Below are positions 45,720 to 56,200 of a DNA stretch of 64,000 nucleotides, piece after piece. Source of the stretch: Bacteroidaceae bacterium (lineage in GTDB: Bacteria > Bacteroidota > Bacteroidia > Bacteroidales > Bacteroidaceae); contig JAFTUK010000034.1 in NCBI GenBank assembly GCA_017466325.1, positions 38,614 to 102,613 of the forward strand. The letters are read 5' to 3'. The notes below the pieces were generated by a model. It had not been told where the DNA came from, did not search any database, and worked only from the letters and a program-made list of their open reading frames with translations. A program made the translations under genes and the position numbers. The number at the start of each line of letters is the position of its first letter. Positions within the stretch are counted from its first letter, which is position 1.

Positions 45720-47045
45720 TTATCTTGTCTTTATTAGTTTAACACTGACGGCACCCAGCACAAGCAGGATACCTGCCACCACAAGCATCATCACCTGGGT
45801 GTCGCCTACAAGTCTGAGGATGAATCCGCCCATTACGGCAGCCACTATCTGCGGTATGCAGATGGTGCAGTTGAAGAGTCCCAGGTATGTTCCCAGACGG
45901 GGATGTCCCTGCAGGGCATTGGTAAACAGGGTAAAGGGCAAGGCCAGCATTGCCGCCCATGCCGCACCTACAAGCAGGAAACTGAACAGCACCACATACT
46001 CGTTGGTTATCCACAGCATGCTTATGAAGCCCACGGCTCCTATGAGCAGACTGACAACGTATGCTACCTTCAGATTCTTGAACATGGGTATGAAGGGAGC
46101 CCATATCATGGAACCTATGGCCTGGACAAAGAAACTTACGCCCACCCAGTTGCCGGCATCCTGGTAACCCACGCTCGTGACATCGGTCGTTCCCCAGCAC
46201 TGTTCTGCCAGGGAACCGTTGGTATAGGTCCACATGTACATGAAGGCTGCCCAACAGAAGAACTGCACCGTGCCTATGGACAGGAAGAGATAGGGCACGC
46301 TCTGTCCCTTGGTTCCATGATGTGCCGCTTCCTGCACCTGCTCTCCAGCCACGTTTCCGGCACATGCTTCCTCCTTCTGTGGGGGATATTCCTTCACCAT
46401 GGCTGTGGTGTAGAGTACGCATAGTATCAGTATTGCCGCACCGGCATAGAAACTGAATATCACAGAATTGGGGATAACGCCCTTGTCGGCCACATTGCTG
46501 ACACCCAGGAAGGTGAGTACATAGGGGAAGATGTAGCCCACGCAACTGCCGGCATTGCACAGGAAGGACTGTATGCTATAGGCCGTGGCCTTCTGCTCCT
46601 CGTTGACCATATCGCCTACCATCATCTTGAAGGGTTGCATGGCCACGTTGATGCTGGTATCCAGAAGCATCAGGCTCATCAGGCCGAAGAGCATGGTTCC
46701 GGTCAGGCCCCACATCACCACCTGTGTGGTCAGGCCCAGACTGCCAGCATTTGGCAACAGCACCATCACAGCCACAGCCACTATGGCACCTACAAAGAGA
46801 TAGGGAATACGGCGGCCGAAACGGCACCAGGTCTTGTCGCTCAGGGCACCGATGATAGGCTGCACTATCATACCCATCAGCGGAGGGAGTATCCAGAAGA
46901 AGGACAACTGGTGCGGGTCAGCACCGAGCGTGGCAAAGATGCGCGAGATGTTGGCACTCTGCAGGGCGTATGCTATCTGCACGCCAAAGAATCCAGCAGA
47001 CAGGTTGAAGAGTTTCCAGAAGGAAAGGTTGGGTAGTGTTTTCAT
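45720..47045 (-). CDS. MFS sugar transporter, SLC45/GPH-like (maltose uptake candidate)
   Basis: 441 residues, 12 predicted membrane segments. The N-terminus 'FWKLFNLSAGFFGVQIAYALQSANISRIF' region and 'QPIIGALSDKTWCRFGRRIPY' are typical of sucrose/maltose carriers of this family in Bacteroidota. It should move maltose or maltooligosaccharides from periplasm to cytoplasm, feeding the coupled malQ. Substrate is inferred from position. Confidence 0.9.
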   Translation of the reverse strand: MKTLPNLSFWKLFNLSAGFFGVQIAYALQSANISRIFATLGADPHQLSFFWILPPLMGMIVQPIIGALSDKTWCRFGRRIPYLFVGAIVAVAVMVLLPNAGSLGLTTQVVMWGLTGTMLFGLMSLMLLDTSINVAMQPFKMMVGDMVNEEQKATAYSIQSFLCNAGSCVGYIFPYVLTFLGVSNVADKGVIPNSVIFSFYAGAAILILCVLYTTAMVKEYPPQKEEACAGNVAGEQVQEAAHHGTKGQSVPYLFLSIGTVQFFCWAAFMYMWTYTNGSLAEQCWGTTDVTSVGYQDAGNWVGVSFFVQAIGSMIWAPFIPMFKNLKVAYVVSLLIGAVGFISMLWITNEYVVLFSFLLVGAAWAAMLALPFTLFTNALQGHPRLGTYLGLFNCTICIPQIVAAVMGGFILRLVGDTQVMMLVVAGILLVLGAVSVKLIKTR

Positions 47046-47109
47046 TGCTCTGGTTTAAGGTCAGTATATTATATATAATGTGTATTCTTATTTACTCCGG
47101 CACAGGTAA

Positions 47110-48942
47110 TCAGCGCAGTATCTTCTTGCCGCCCTGGATGTATATGCCCTTTGCCGGCAGAGTGCCGAGGCGTCGGCCTTGCAGGTCGTATATTTCCGTC
47201 TTCAGTCCTCCGTTTTCGGTTTTCACCTCTTCTATGCCGGTTTCGTGCTCGTCAGTAACATTGTTGTAGTCTACACGTCCGTTGGATATTGTGGCGGTAA
47301 AGAAACTTGTGGTCTTGATGCCCACGATGTCTGCCGTCTGGGGTTTGCCGCTACCCTGATTGAAGATGATGTTGAACTCGTAGTCCTTGGTGGGGATGGG
47401 GAATTCCTCATAGTACCATTCCTCGCCGTCGACCACCTTGGTCTTGCCCTCCATCAACTGGCCGGGCCAGTTGCCCAAGAGTTGGCCCTTGCTGTCCCAG
47501 GCATAGAAGTAGACGGGGGTGAAGTCGGCCTTGCAGTACACCGTGGCGGTGTAGGGTACGAAACTTTCCACCTCCTCGCGTTCTGCCTGCTCCTCGGCCT
47601 CGATGGCCTTCAACTGCTCGTTCCACTCATCCACGAGTTCGTTGCTCAGGTAGTACTTGTAGTGGTGGCCGGAGAGGATAAGGGTGTGCGTGGAAGTATA
47701 GTTTCTGGGGGTATAGCAGCCTACGCTGGTTCCCACGGCAACTATCAGCGAACCTTTCTTTCCCTGCACCACATTGGCAAAGGCGGCAGGGCTGCTCTGA
47801 ATATTCTCGTAGGTGCTCTGGCTGTGTATGCCTGCTATGCGGCGTGCGGTAATCTGTCTGCGTATGTCGGCCTTGCAATCCAGCCAGTGCGCCAGGAAGA
47901 CGCAAGGTGTGCCGGGCATTGCCAGCATGAAGGCATTGGCGGCAACGGTGTCCTTCTTCAGGGGGTCAAGGGGTTCGTTCTCGTTGCGGTACTGGGTGTC
48001 GTGGTTCTCCACGAAGGTTACCGCCCACTTACGGTGGCTTTCCTGGTATGCCAGGGGATAGTTGCCCGTATTGGCAGGATCGGCCAGAAGGTTCTTGCAA
48101 TCGTTGCCATTGAAGGCGTCACGCACGCGGTAGCGGAACTGGAAGTCGAAGGCAGCACTGGTGGGCACACCGTCCGAGGCGGTTCCGTCCACCCACTTCT
48201 TTATGTTGTCGCTGCTGTCCCAGTACTCGCCCACGGAGTACTGTGCCTTGCATGCCGTATTGTATTCTGCAATGAAAGAGGGAGAGAATCCCTTTACCAT
48301 ATCGTAGCGGAAGCCCGCATAACCGAGGTCGTTGAGCAGATAGTCCTCGTAGGCCTTGACTATGCGCTGTACGTTGGCCGACTTGTGGTCCATGTCGCGG
48401 CATCCGCCCCAGTCCTCGCCGGTGTCGTTGTTCTCCGACAGGCTCACACCGTCCTTCTTGGCCTGTGTGAGGGTAGCGCCGCCGTCGTCGTTCTTGCAGA
48501 TGTCCGTGCTCTGGAACTGGTAGGTCTCGCCCTTATAGGTTTCCTTGGGGAAGGCAAACCAGCCCTCGGTATTGTGGTGGTTGATGACCACGTCGGCTAT
48601 CGTGCCTATGCCGTGCTGCTTGAAGGTGGATATCATGCTGCGCAACTCGGCCTCGTTGCCGAAGGACGAGTTCTGGTCCCAGAAATACAGGGGCATGTAG
48701 CCCATGTTGTTGTGGCCGGCGCAATAGCCCGAGTTGGGTATCCACACCAGGTCGAAGCATGTGGCAAGTTGCTTGGCCTGTGCCTCCAGTTTGGTCCAAC
48801 GGGTGTGGGTATAACTGTCCCAATAGAATCCCTGCAACATCACTCCTTCGTACTCCGAAGGCCAACCCTGTGCCTTGGCGTCAGAAGGTGTTAGAAACAG
48901 TGATGAAGCGATGATGCCAAAGGAAAGTAGAAACTTGTTCAT
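47110..48942 (-). CDS. Secreted alpha-amylase, GH13 (SusG-position)
   Basis: 610 residues from the ATG at 48942, chosen because a signal peptide (ending 'PSDAKAQ') begins there and AAAGGAC lies about 7 nt upstream; the frame itself extends 37 codons more. Catalytic Asp214 ('GFRYDMVKG'), Glu239 ('SVGEYW') and Asp315 ('VENHDTQ') are all present. After the GH13 core, about 490-585 is a CBM26-like starch-binding domain ('VYFYAWDSKGQLLGNWPG'), then a C-terminal tail 'EIYDLQGRRLGTLPAKGIYI' typical of sorting-type tails. It has no lipobox, unlike the lipoprotein SusG of Bacteroides. Confidence 0.93.
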   Translation of the reverse strand: MNKFLLSFGIIASSLFLTPSDAKAQGWPSEYEGVMLQGFYWDSYTHTRWTKLEAQAKQLATCFDLVWIPNSGYCAGHNNMGYMPLYFWDQNSSFGNEAELRSMISTFKQHGIGTIADVVINHHNTEGWFAFPKETYKGETYQFQSTDICKNDDGGATLTQAKKDGVSLSENNDTGEDWGGCRDMDHKSANVQRIVKAYEDYLLNDLGYAGFRYDMVKGFSPSFIAEYNTACKAQYSVGEYWDSSDNIKKWVDGTASDGVPTSAAFDFQFRYRVRDAFNGNDCKNLLADPANTGNYPLAYQESHRKWAVTFVENHDTQYRNENEPLDPLKKDTVAANAFMLAMPGTPCVFLAHWLDCKADIRRQITARRIAGIHSQSTYENIQSSPAAFANVVQGKKGSLIVAVGTSVGCYTPRNYTSTHTLILSGHHYKYYLSNELVDEWNEQLKAIEAEEQAEREEVESFVPYTATVYCKADFTPVYFYAWDSKGQLLGNWPGQLMEGKTKVVDGEEWYYEEFPIPTKDYEFNIIFNQGSGKPQTADIVGIKTTSFFTATISNGRVDYNNVTDEHETGIEEVKTENGGLKTEIYDLQGRRLGTLPAKGIYIQGGKKILR

Positions 48943-49047
48943 GATATTGTCCTTTATGGTATTATTGTTGGTTCCCTGTGATGGATATATGCTGATGCCC
49001 CGAAGATATGGGGACGGTGTCTCGATGGTGGAATTTTGTTGTACTGA

Positions 49048-49113
49048 CAACACTGGAGTGTTGATGCATCAACACAGGAGTGTTGTCGTGGCAACACTGC
49101 CTTGCTCTCGGGA
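49048..49113. repeat. 22-nt-period palindromic tandem array (array 3)
   Basis: Units at 49048-49069, 49070-49091 and a partial third at 49092-49113, all beginning CAACAC; the first two carry GGAGTGTTG at the same offset. The junction is an 18-bp perfect palindrome (GTGTTGATGCATCAACAC, 49058-49075). Confidence 0.7.
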
Positions 49114-49193
49114 CGACAAAAGACTGCCGAAGTTATGATTCGTCTGCCCTAACGGAGTCTGTTCCCGACTATTCCCGTTTCTTTTTTGTTAAA

Positions 49194-49234
49194 GTCACGC
49201 TGTGCCCCGGCCAAAGCCGGGAACACAACGTGAC
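49194..49234. terminator. Hairpin downstream of the susF-like gene
   Basis: Imperfect inverted repeat GTCACG...CCCCGGC-CAAA-GCCGGG...CGTGAC. It would end or attenuate the susA-to-susF transcript before the amylase gene; the U-tract is weak. Confidence 0.6.
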
Positions 49235-49249
49235 ATGACAACCTAAGAG

Positions 49250-50350
49250 TTATTTAGCGATAAACAAGTATTGCTTGGTAATGTCGTTGAAGTAGATGTC
49301 GTAGGTACCGCCGGGATTGACAACGATATTGGCACCGTCCTTTGCACCGGTAGCATAGGGGAACTCCTGGCCGCCCCAGTTGGCACCCCAGTCGTGGTTG
49401 GCACGGAACTTAACCTCGCCGTTCTCGGGAATCTCCACACCTGTGGCATACCATACGTGGGTCTTCTCATTGTCCTTGCCTATTACCTGGGTCATGTCTA
49501 TGTCGCTGCCCCAATCGGTAATTGAACCTATCAGACCGATAACTTCGTACTCGGCGGGGAACTGCTCCTCGCACAGAGTCCATGTGTACTCGTTGGTAGA
49601 GAAGTCCACAGAGAAGGTGTAGTAACCTGCCTCGGGAGAAGAGATGGCCTGGGCGTTCTGACCGATAATCTTGCCGGTGGGGTCATTGCAACCGTCCACC
49701 TCACAACCATAGGCCTTGTCCCAGTTACCGATATCGCCTACATACCAGAACTTCACGTCCCATGCGCCCCAGAAGTAGGTGGTCAGACTCTGGTGCTTGG
49801 CATCTGTGGGGAACAGAGGAGTAACGGCACTGCTTGTCCAGTTGTTGGGGTTACCGGTAACGAAGTAGTAATTGGGCATGGGCTGAGGCATAACCTTGAT
49901 TACAATAGGCACTGTGGTCTTGAGCAGTATAACCAGGTTCTGAGCCTGCACGTCGGTGGTGTCTGTCCATCCCTTGGCGGTGATGTTGCCTTCCAGGGTA
50001 CGCTCTTCCACATCGCGTCCGTACAGTTCCACTACGGCACTCTTCAGATTGTCCACCGTAACGGTTCCGTTCTCGGAAACAGGCACTGCATAGGTTTTGT
50101 CACCGGCCTTGACGTTATAGAAAGCATCGGTAATCTTCTGCACGTTTGCAGTTGTGAAGTCACCAATCTTCACCTCGTTGCCCTCCACCTTGTCCAGGTC
50201 TATCAGATCTGTAACGGGTGTGAACTGTATGGCAACTTCCTTTACCTCCTGCTGGGTATTCTCCTCGGGCTGAACCCAGTCGGTGTAGTCTCCGTTGCAG
50301 GAACTGAGTCCTGCAACGAGAGCCAATGATATAAATATCTTCTTATACAT
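49250..50350 (-). CDS. SusF-like outer-membrane starch-binding lipoprotein
   Basis: 366 residues. A signal peptide ends 'LVAGLSSC' (lipobox), so it is predicted to be a surface lipoprotein. The sequence consists of beta-sandwich modules; 'NYYFVTGNPNNWTSS' (about 178-192) and 'YEVIGLIGSITDWGSDIDM' (about 275-293) look like the two starch-binding repeats of SusE/SusF proteins. SusF binds starch without cutting it. Last gene before the break in the cluster. Confidence 0.85.
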   Translation of the reverse strand: MYKKIFISLALVAGLSSCNGDYTDWVQPEENTQQEVKEVAIQFTPVTDLIDLDKVEGNEVKIGDFTTANVQKITDAFYNVKAGDKTYAVPVSENGTVTVDNLKSAVVELYGRDVEERTLEGNITAKGWTDTTDVQAQNLVILLKTTVPIVIKVMPQPMPNYYFVTGNPNNWTSSAVTPLFPTDAKHQSLTTYFWGAWDVKFWYVGDIGNWDKAYGCEVDGCNDPTGKIIGQNAQAISSPEAGYYTFSVDFSTNEYTWTLCEEQFPAEYEVIGLIGSITDWGSDIDMTQVIGKDNEKTHVWYATGVEIPENGEVKFRANHDWGANWGGQEFPYATGAKDGANIVVNPGGTYDIYFNDITKQYLFIAK

Positions 50351-50380
50351 ATTATTCTTATTTTACAGAGATTCTAATGT

Positions 50381-51598
50381 TTATTCCACTGTAGCATATA
50401 CGACACCCTGAGTGATCTTGGTGTTCTCCAGGAAGAGGCAGATGGTAGAACCAACGATCTCGATATTGGCACCATTGCGTTCCAGGGCCTTCAGATCACC
50501 ACCGTAGTTGACATCCCAGGTGCCGTTGCTGGTAAACTTCCAACCGTTCTCGGTTACCGTTGCACCGGTCTTCACCAGACAGTGCTTCTCCATGTCGTAG
50601 GTCATTATCTGAGTGTCATCGTCTGGAGCCCAGCCGTTGAAGTCACCTACCAGACGCCATGTTGAAGGCTCTGCCACGATGCTGCCGTTCTTCAGGTCGA
50701 CAGAAACGACATACATGCCGGGGTCGCCGCTGAAGCCAATGTTGCCTGTACCCTCGCTGATGACGATGTTGGAAGAGCAGAGATCCTGGTTGAAGTGGCT
50801 GCAGTTGTACTCGCCGTCACCCCAGTTGTCGGCAACGGTGAACTTGAACTCGCCATTCATGTAGGCATAGCCGCTCAATGCGTTCAGGTCGGCATTGTAG
50901 GTGAGGATAGGAGCGAAATCGTGATTCCAGCCATTGCCGTTGCCGGGCATGTAGATAGGCTCGGGAATGCTCTCCTCCTGGGTCTTCTGGTAGTAGGGCT
51001 TAACCTGCAGGGTGATGGGGTTTGACTCGATGGAGAAGAGCAGATTCTCGCCACCGTCCACAACACGTGAGAGGACCTTGACGGTAATCTCCATCGGTTC
51101 CAGGTTCTGACCGTCGGTCCATACTGCCTCGGTAGCAGGGTTATGCTGGTTCCAACGGTTCAGGGCCAAGTTGATGGTCTTGGCCAGAACGTTGGTGGTT
51201 GTGGTCTGGTAGACCTCGTCCACAACTACATAGTCGAAAGCCTCACCGGTGTATGTGCCGTCCTTCTGCAGAAGGGCATGGTCATAGGCATTGGTAAACT
51301 GGCCTGAGGGCGAAATCATCACCTTGTAACTGGTACCGGCACCTGCATTGAAGCCGATGGGAGCACCGTTGCTGGTATAGGTGGGCTGGTTCCATGTCAG
51401 CACGATTCCGTAGTCGGGATTGTCCTGATTGTTCAGGTCTACGACAGAACCACTGTATTCAGGCTGGAACAAAACGAATGAACCTGCCTCCGGCTCTATC
51501 AGTGTGGGGTTAGACACACGGTCGTCTGTACAGGAAGCCAGACAGGCAACCATGCCCACGCCGAAAGCCATGTATGATAATATCTTATTGAATTTCAT
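50381..51598 (-). CDS. SusE-like outer-membrane starch-binding lipoprotein
   Basis: 405 residues; lipobox 'MVACLASC'. The N-terminal 'IVLTWNQPTYTSNGAP' segment is the SusE domain start, followed by 'YMPGNGNGWNHDFAP' and 'WRLVGDFNGWAPDDD', the starch-binding modules. Located between susD and the susF-like gene with ~30-bp gaps on each side, so co-transcribed. Function by family: surface glycan binding. Confidence 0.87.
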   Translation of the reverse strand: MKFNKILSYMAFGVGMVACLASCTDDRVSNPTLIEPEAGSFVLFQPEYSGSVVDLNNQDNPDYGIVLTWNQPTYTSNGAPIGFNAGAGTSYKVMISPSGQFTNAYDHALLQKDGTYTGEAFDYVVVDEVYQTTTTNVLAKTINLALNRWNQHNPATEAVWTDGQNLEPMEITVKVLSRVVDGGENLLFSIESNPITLQVKPYYQKTQEESIPEPIYMPGNGNGWNHDFAPILTYNADLNALSGYAYMNGEFKFTVADNWGDGEYNCSHFNQDLCSSNIVISEGTGNIGFSGDPGMYVVSVDLKNGSIVAEPSTWRLVGDFNGWAPDDDTQIMTYDMEKHCLVKTGATVTENGWKFTSNGTWDVNYGGDLKALERNGANIEIVGSTICLFLENTKITQGVVYATVE

Positions 51599-51631
51599 GA
51601 TTATGCTTTTTAAAGGTTGTTGTCTCGTCTG

Positions 51632-53281
51632 TTAGTATCCGTCGTTCTGTTTAAGATTGTCGTTGGTCATCAACTCGGAAGTCGGGATAGGATAGATGTT
51701 GCGGTATGCCTCGAAAGCAGTACCGGGAGTGGTGCCGTTCTTGCCGTCCCACACGTATGTGGCCTGGTTACCTCCATACTGTCCGAAGCGGATCAGGTCG
51801 GTACGGCGGTAGCCCTCGCAATAGAACTCGCGTGCACGCTCGTCCAGAACATCCTCCAAAGAGTATGTCAGATGTGCTGCTGCATGTGCACGGGCACGTA
51901 CATCATCCATGTAGCCCTTTGCCTTCTCGGAACATGTACCGTTCAGACGGATGTCGGCCTCGGCATAGTTCAGGTAAGCCTCGGCAGCGCGGAGCAGGAA
52001 GAAGTCGCCGTCCACCTCGTAGGTGCTGTTGGTGGGTTGGCCGTCGCTTCTGCGGTTGTTCCACTTCACTGTTGCCAGACCCTGCTCGAACATGGTGTTG
52101 TCGCCAATGCTTACAGAATGGTTCACACCCCAGAACAGGGCACGGTCGTCACCGGCAACGGCACGGATTTCCTTGGCGGTCTTGCCCTCCCATGCCTCGG
52201 GATTGTCTGTGAACTTCTCCACCAACTGACGGCGGACACGCATACCGGTCCAGTCAACGCCAGTGGTACCTGCAGAAAGGTCGCAAACGGTCTTCATGGC
52301 AGTGCTCCAGTGAGCGGCGGTGAAGAACAGAGAGCCACCCCATCCGCGTGTAACGGCACCATCCTGCAGCAGAGGCAGGATAGCCTCGGAGGCAGCACCG
52401 CTCTCGCCATTGTCGGCCATGAAGAGCATGTCGTATGCGGTATAGTGGCAATCCACGCCTTCTACGGTTACGTCAGATTCACCGGTGAAAAGTTCATACT
52501 TGCCTTCGGTGATGATCTTGTCGGACAACACCTTGACAGAGTCCAGAAGGTTGCCACCGTTGGCATCGTTGAAGTCACCCTTCCACACCTCGGCATTCAG
52601 ATACATACGGCTGAGCATGAGCCATGCGGCAGCCTTGTCCAGACGGCCGTAGTTGGGGTCGGAAGAACTCTTGGGACGAGCCTCGAGCAGGTCCTCCTCC
52701 ACAGCACGGAACTCGGACACCAGCCAATGGTACATTTCCTCGCGTGTGGCACGGGGTGCGGCCTCGGAAGAAATCTTGGTCAGGAAAGGCACGTTGCCGA
52801 AAGTGTTGGCCAGCACATAGTAGTTGAAAGCACGAATCCAGCGTACCTCGGCAGCCTTGTCCTTACCCAGTGCCAGGCAGGCTTCGGTCTCAAGATAATG
52901 GTTGCAGTAAGTGATGTTGGACATCAGACGGTAGTACATGAAACGCAATACCTGATCCTCGGCACCGCTTTGGTTGTAACTGGCGTTCACCAGACCACCG
53001 TCGGTCCACCAGCAGATGGCCTCATCGGTGCTCAGACACTCCAGATTGTAGATGTTGCGCAACAGGGTGCTCTTACCTGCGTCGTCGATATCGAAATCGG
53101 CACTGCCGTCGTTACCTTCCATGATCAGGGAAGCGTAACACTTCACGTACATCTTCTGGGGATCCAACGGCTTCACATCGGGGTCGATAACTTCGCTGTT
53201 CAGGTCTCCCATGCAAGATGTCATTGCTCCGGCCACGAACAGTCCGGCTGCAATATATGATAGAAACTTATTTACTTTCAT
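51632..53281 (-). CDS. susD: SusD/RagB-family starch-binding outer-membrane lipoprotein
   Basis: 549 residues; lipobox 'VAGAMTSC'. SusD forms the lid of the SusC channel and binds starch helices. The family pattern is seen in 'VRWIRAFNYYVLANTFGNVPFLT' (about 139-161, TPR-like helix), 'DKAAAWLMLSRMYLNAEVW' and the C-terminal 'LLRAAEAYLNYAEADIRLNG', 'AREFYCEGYRRTDLIRFG'. It lies 15 bp after susC as usual. Assignment to starch rather than another glycan rests on the neighbouring enzymes. Confidence 0.93.
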   Translation of the reverse strand: MKVNKFLSYIAAGLFVAGAMTSCMGDLNSEVIDPDVKPLDPQKMYVKCYASLIMEGNDGSADFDIDDAGKSTLLRNIYNLECLSTDEAICWWTDGGLVNASYNQSGAEDQVLRFMYYRLMSNITYCNHYLETEACLALGKDKAAEVRWIRAFNYYVLANTFGNVPFLTKISSEAAPRATREEMYHWLVSEFRAVEEDLLEARPKSSSDPNYGRLDKAAAWLMLSRMYLNAEVWKGDFNDANGGNLLDSVKVLSDKIITEGKYELFTGESDVTVEGVDCHYTAYDMLFMADNGESGAASEAILPLLQDGAVTRGWGGSLFFTAAHWSTAMKTVCDLSAGTTGVDWTGMRVRRQLVEKFTDNPEAWEGKTAKEIRAVAGDDRALFWGVNHSVSIGDNTMFEQGLATVKWNNRRSDGQPTNSTYEVDGDFFLLRAAEAYLNYAEADIRLNGTCSEKAKGYMDDVRARAHAAAHLTYSLEDVLDERAREFYCEGYRRTDLIRFGQYGGNQATYVWDGKNGTTPGTAFEAYRNIYPIPTSELMTNDNLKQNDGY

Positions 53282-53296
53282 AATGTCTTGGTTCCA

Positions 53297-56200
53297 TTAA
53301 AAGTTCAGATTCAGGTTAACCATATAGGTACGTGGACGGGGATAGAGACTGCTCTCTGCACCGCTGGTCTGCTCGGGATCCAGACCCTTGTACTTTGTAA
53401 TATAGAATACGTTGCTCACGCTGAATGCCAAACGGCCGCTCAAGCCCTGGTACTCCTTAGTCTTGAACAGGTTCTCGAAGTTGTAGCCCAAGGTGATGTT
53501 GTCGCACTTGACGAATGAAGCGTTCTGCACGAAGTAGTCGGATGCACCGTAAACGTAAGAGGTCCAGCCCATCTTCACGAGTTCGGGGGTAACATTGTTC
53601 AGCCAGCCCTCACCCTTCTGTGTGTATGCCTGACCGATGTTTGCCATGCCGGACTCCAGTTCGTTGTAGACATAACCGCCGAATGCACCGCGGAAGTTCA
53701 TGCCCAAGTCCCAGTTCTTGTACTGCAGACGTGTGCTCAGACCTGCGGTCCAGGGAGATGTGGTGCTCTTGTAGAAGTAGCGGTCCTGGTCGGTGATGAC
53801 ACCGTCGCCATTGCGGTCCACATAGACACCCATCAGGGGCTGGCCGTTCTCGCCGTAAACCTGCTGGTAAACGTAGAAACTGTTGGCAGGCAGACCTACC
53901 TTGTGGTATGTGATGGCCTCGTTGGCATGCCATACGCCGCCTTCCACCATGTCGCGGCCACCATAAAGTTCGTCTATTTCGTTGCTGTTGTAACCGAAGT
54001 TACCGCCAATCTCCCAGTACCAGTCCTTGGTAACTATGGGACGTGCCACGAATGAGAACTCGACACCACGGTTGGTGAGAGAACCCACGTTGGAGTACAC
54101 CTTGTTGTTGAAGTTTGAACCGGTGGGAACACTGTTCAGGTTGAACAGGTCGGTGGTCTTGCGCAGATAAGCGTCCACGCTTGCGGTGAAGCGCTGGTTC
54201 AGGAAGCCCAAATCAATACCCAAGTTATAGGTAGTGGTGGTTTCCCAACGAAGGTCGGCATTGTAGGCATCAGGCTTTGTCATGCTGCCGTCGGTTCCGC
54301 CCAAAGGATAGGTATAGGCATCGGAAGTGTTATCCCTGTAAGCAGGCAGGTAGTAGTGGTACATGCCGGGGAAGTCCTGCTGGCCGGTCTTACCCCAACC
54401 CAGACGTAACTTCATCTCGCTTACATCGTCCACGTCCTTCATGAAGCCCTCGTCGTTGATGCGCCATGCGAAAGCGGCACTGGGGAAGAAGCCCCACTGG
54501 TTGCCCTTGGCAAAACGGCTGCTACCGTCGGCACGGGCAGTGAAAGTGAACAGATAACGGTCCATAAGACTGTAGTTGGCACGACCGTACCATGAAACCA
54601 TGTGCAGTCGGTTGCCCCAGGGCTTGCCGTCCTCGGGATATCCTGTGGGATCATAGATGTTCTGGGCGGGATCGGGGTTGTACTTTCTGTCGCCCTCGGG
54701 ATAGTAGCCCCAGTACTTCTCACTTCCCTTGTACTGGAACTCGCTCCACTCATAACCTGCCATCACGTTCAGGCTGTGGTTCTTGTTGAACTCCTTGTCG
54801 TAGGCGGCGTATGCGCTCAACTGGAGATTGTGCTTCTTCTCCTTGCTCCAGCCATAACTGCCATAGTAGTAACCGGCCATTGAATAAGGAGAGTGACCGG
54901 TATTCTCCTGACCGTCATTCCATTCTCCGGCAGCATTGACATGCAGCGAGAGATCTTCCAGACCATGAATCTTATAGGTAGCATCCACGTTGCCCATGAA
55001 CACCCATGCATTCTTGTGGAAACCATAGTTGTTTACCAACTCTACTGGATTCTTAGGACCATTCTGATGAGTGTAGCCCCAATTGGGATTGCCATACTCA
55101 GCATCCTGTACCCACTGGAAATAACCGCCATAGTTTACAAACTTAGGATTGTCTTCGTCCTTTATGGGCTGTGTCGGGTCCATACCCACTGCTGCACCGA
55201 TAGCCTCGCCGTTACCGGGATGGCTGCAATTGGAAACAAACTTACCGTTGACATTAAAGGTCAGATGATTGTCAAGGAAAGAAGGATTCAGATTCACACT
55301 TGCTGTAAAGCGCTGGTAACTGCTGTTCTTCAGAACACCTTCCTGAGAAGTATAGCCCAAACTGTAACGGTAAGGCATGGCAAATACAGACTTATCCTCT
55401 GCCTGGACACCGCCCTGGAATGTTACGATGTGGTCATGACTCACACCAGTACGGTATATTTCGTCCTGCCAATCGGTATTGTAAGTTCCTTTTTCCTTAA
55501 TGGGATTGCCGTTGGCGTCACGTTCCTTCCAACCGAGCAGGTTCCATGCCTTGCTGCCCTCGCCATAATACTTGCTGATAAAATCCACATACTCCTGTGC
55601 GTCCATCAGGTCCAGGGTATTGAAGTTTGTTGCAAATGAGACAGAACCGTTATAGCTGATCTTAATAGGACCGCCCACCTTACCCTTCTTGGTAGTGATA
55701 AGGATAACACCGTTAGAACCGCGGCTACCATAGATGGCGGTGGCACTTGCGTCCTTCAGGATGGTGAAACTCTCTATATCGTTGGGGTTAACCAGAGACA
55801 GGGGATTGGACATACCCTTGGTGGCATTGTTGTCCATGGCCATACCGTCAATAACGATAAGGGGGTCGTTGCTGGCATTCAGCGAAGAACCGCCACGCAC
55901 ACGTATCATGGCACCAGAACCTGGCTCACCGCTGTGGGTGTTTACTACCACACCGGCCACCTTGCCCTGCAGCAACTCCTGGGGGCTGGTGATCATGCCT
56001 CTGTTCTTCTCGTCAGGACGGAAAGCCACAACACTACCGGTCATGTCGTTCTTCTTCACAGAACCGTAACCGATAACCACGGCCTCGTCCAAAGTCTTGG
56101 TGTCCTCGGACATGACAACAATCATGTTGGTTGTTGCCGTCATCTCGCGTGGGAGGAAACCCATGTAAGTGAATACCAGGGTAGTTCCCCTTTCACATCT

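Larger units (their letters stand above)
48943..49249. other. Gene-free interval between amylase and susF-like gene
   Basis: No coding sequence evident. It contains the 22-nt-period array (49048-49113), the hairpin at 49194-49234, and the amylase ribosome-binding region. No consensus promoter for the amylase was found. Confidence 0.75.

Noticed and set aside
47179-48894. 571-codon open frame on the plus strand opposite the amylase gene
   Set aside because: It is antisense to a confidently identified GH13 gene, has no recognisable family features, and its composition is that of a reading-frame shadow; similar long plus-strand frames lie opposite susD and fabF.
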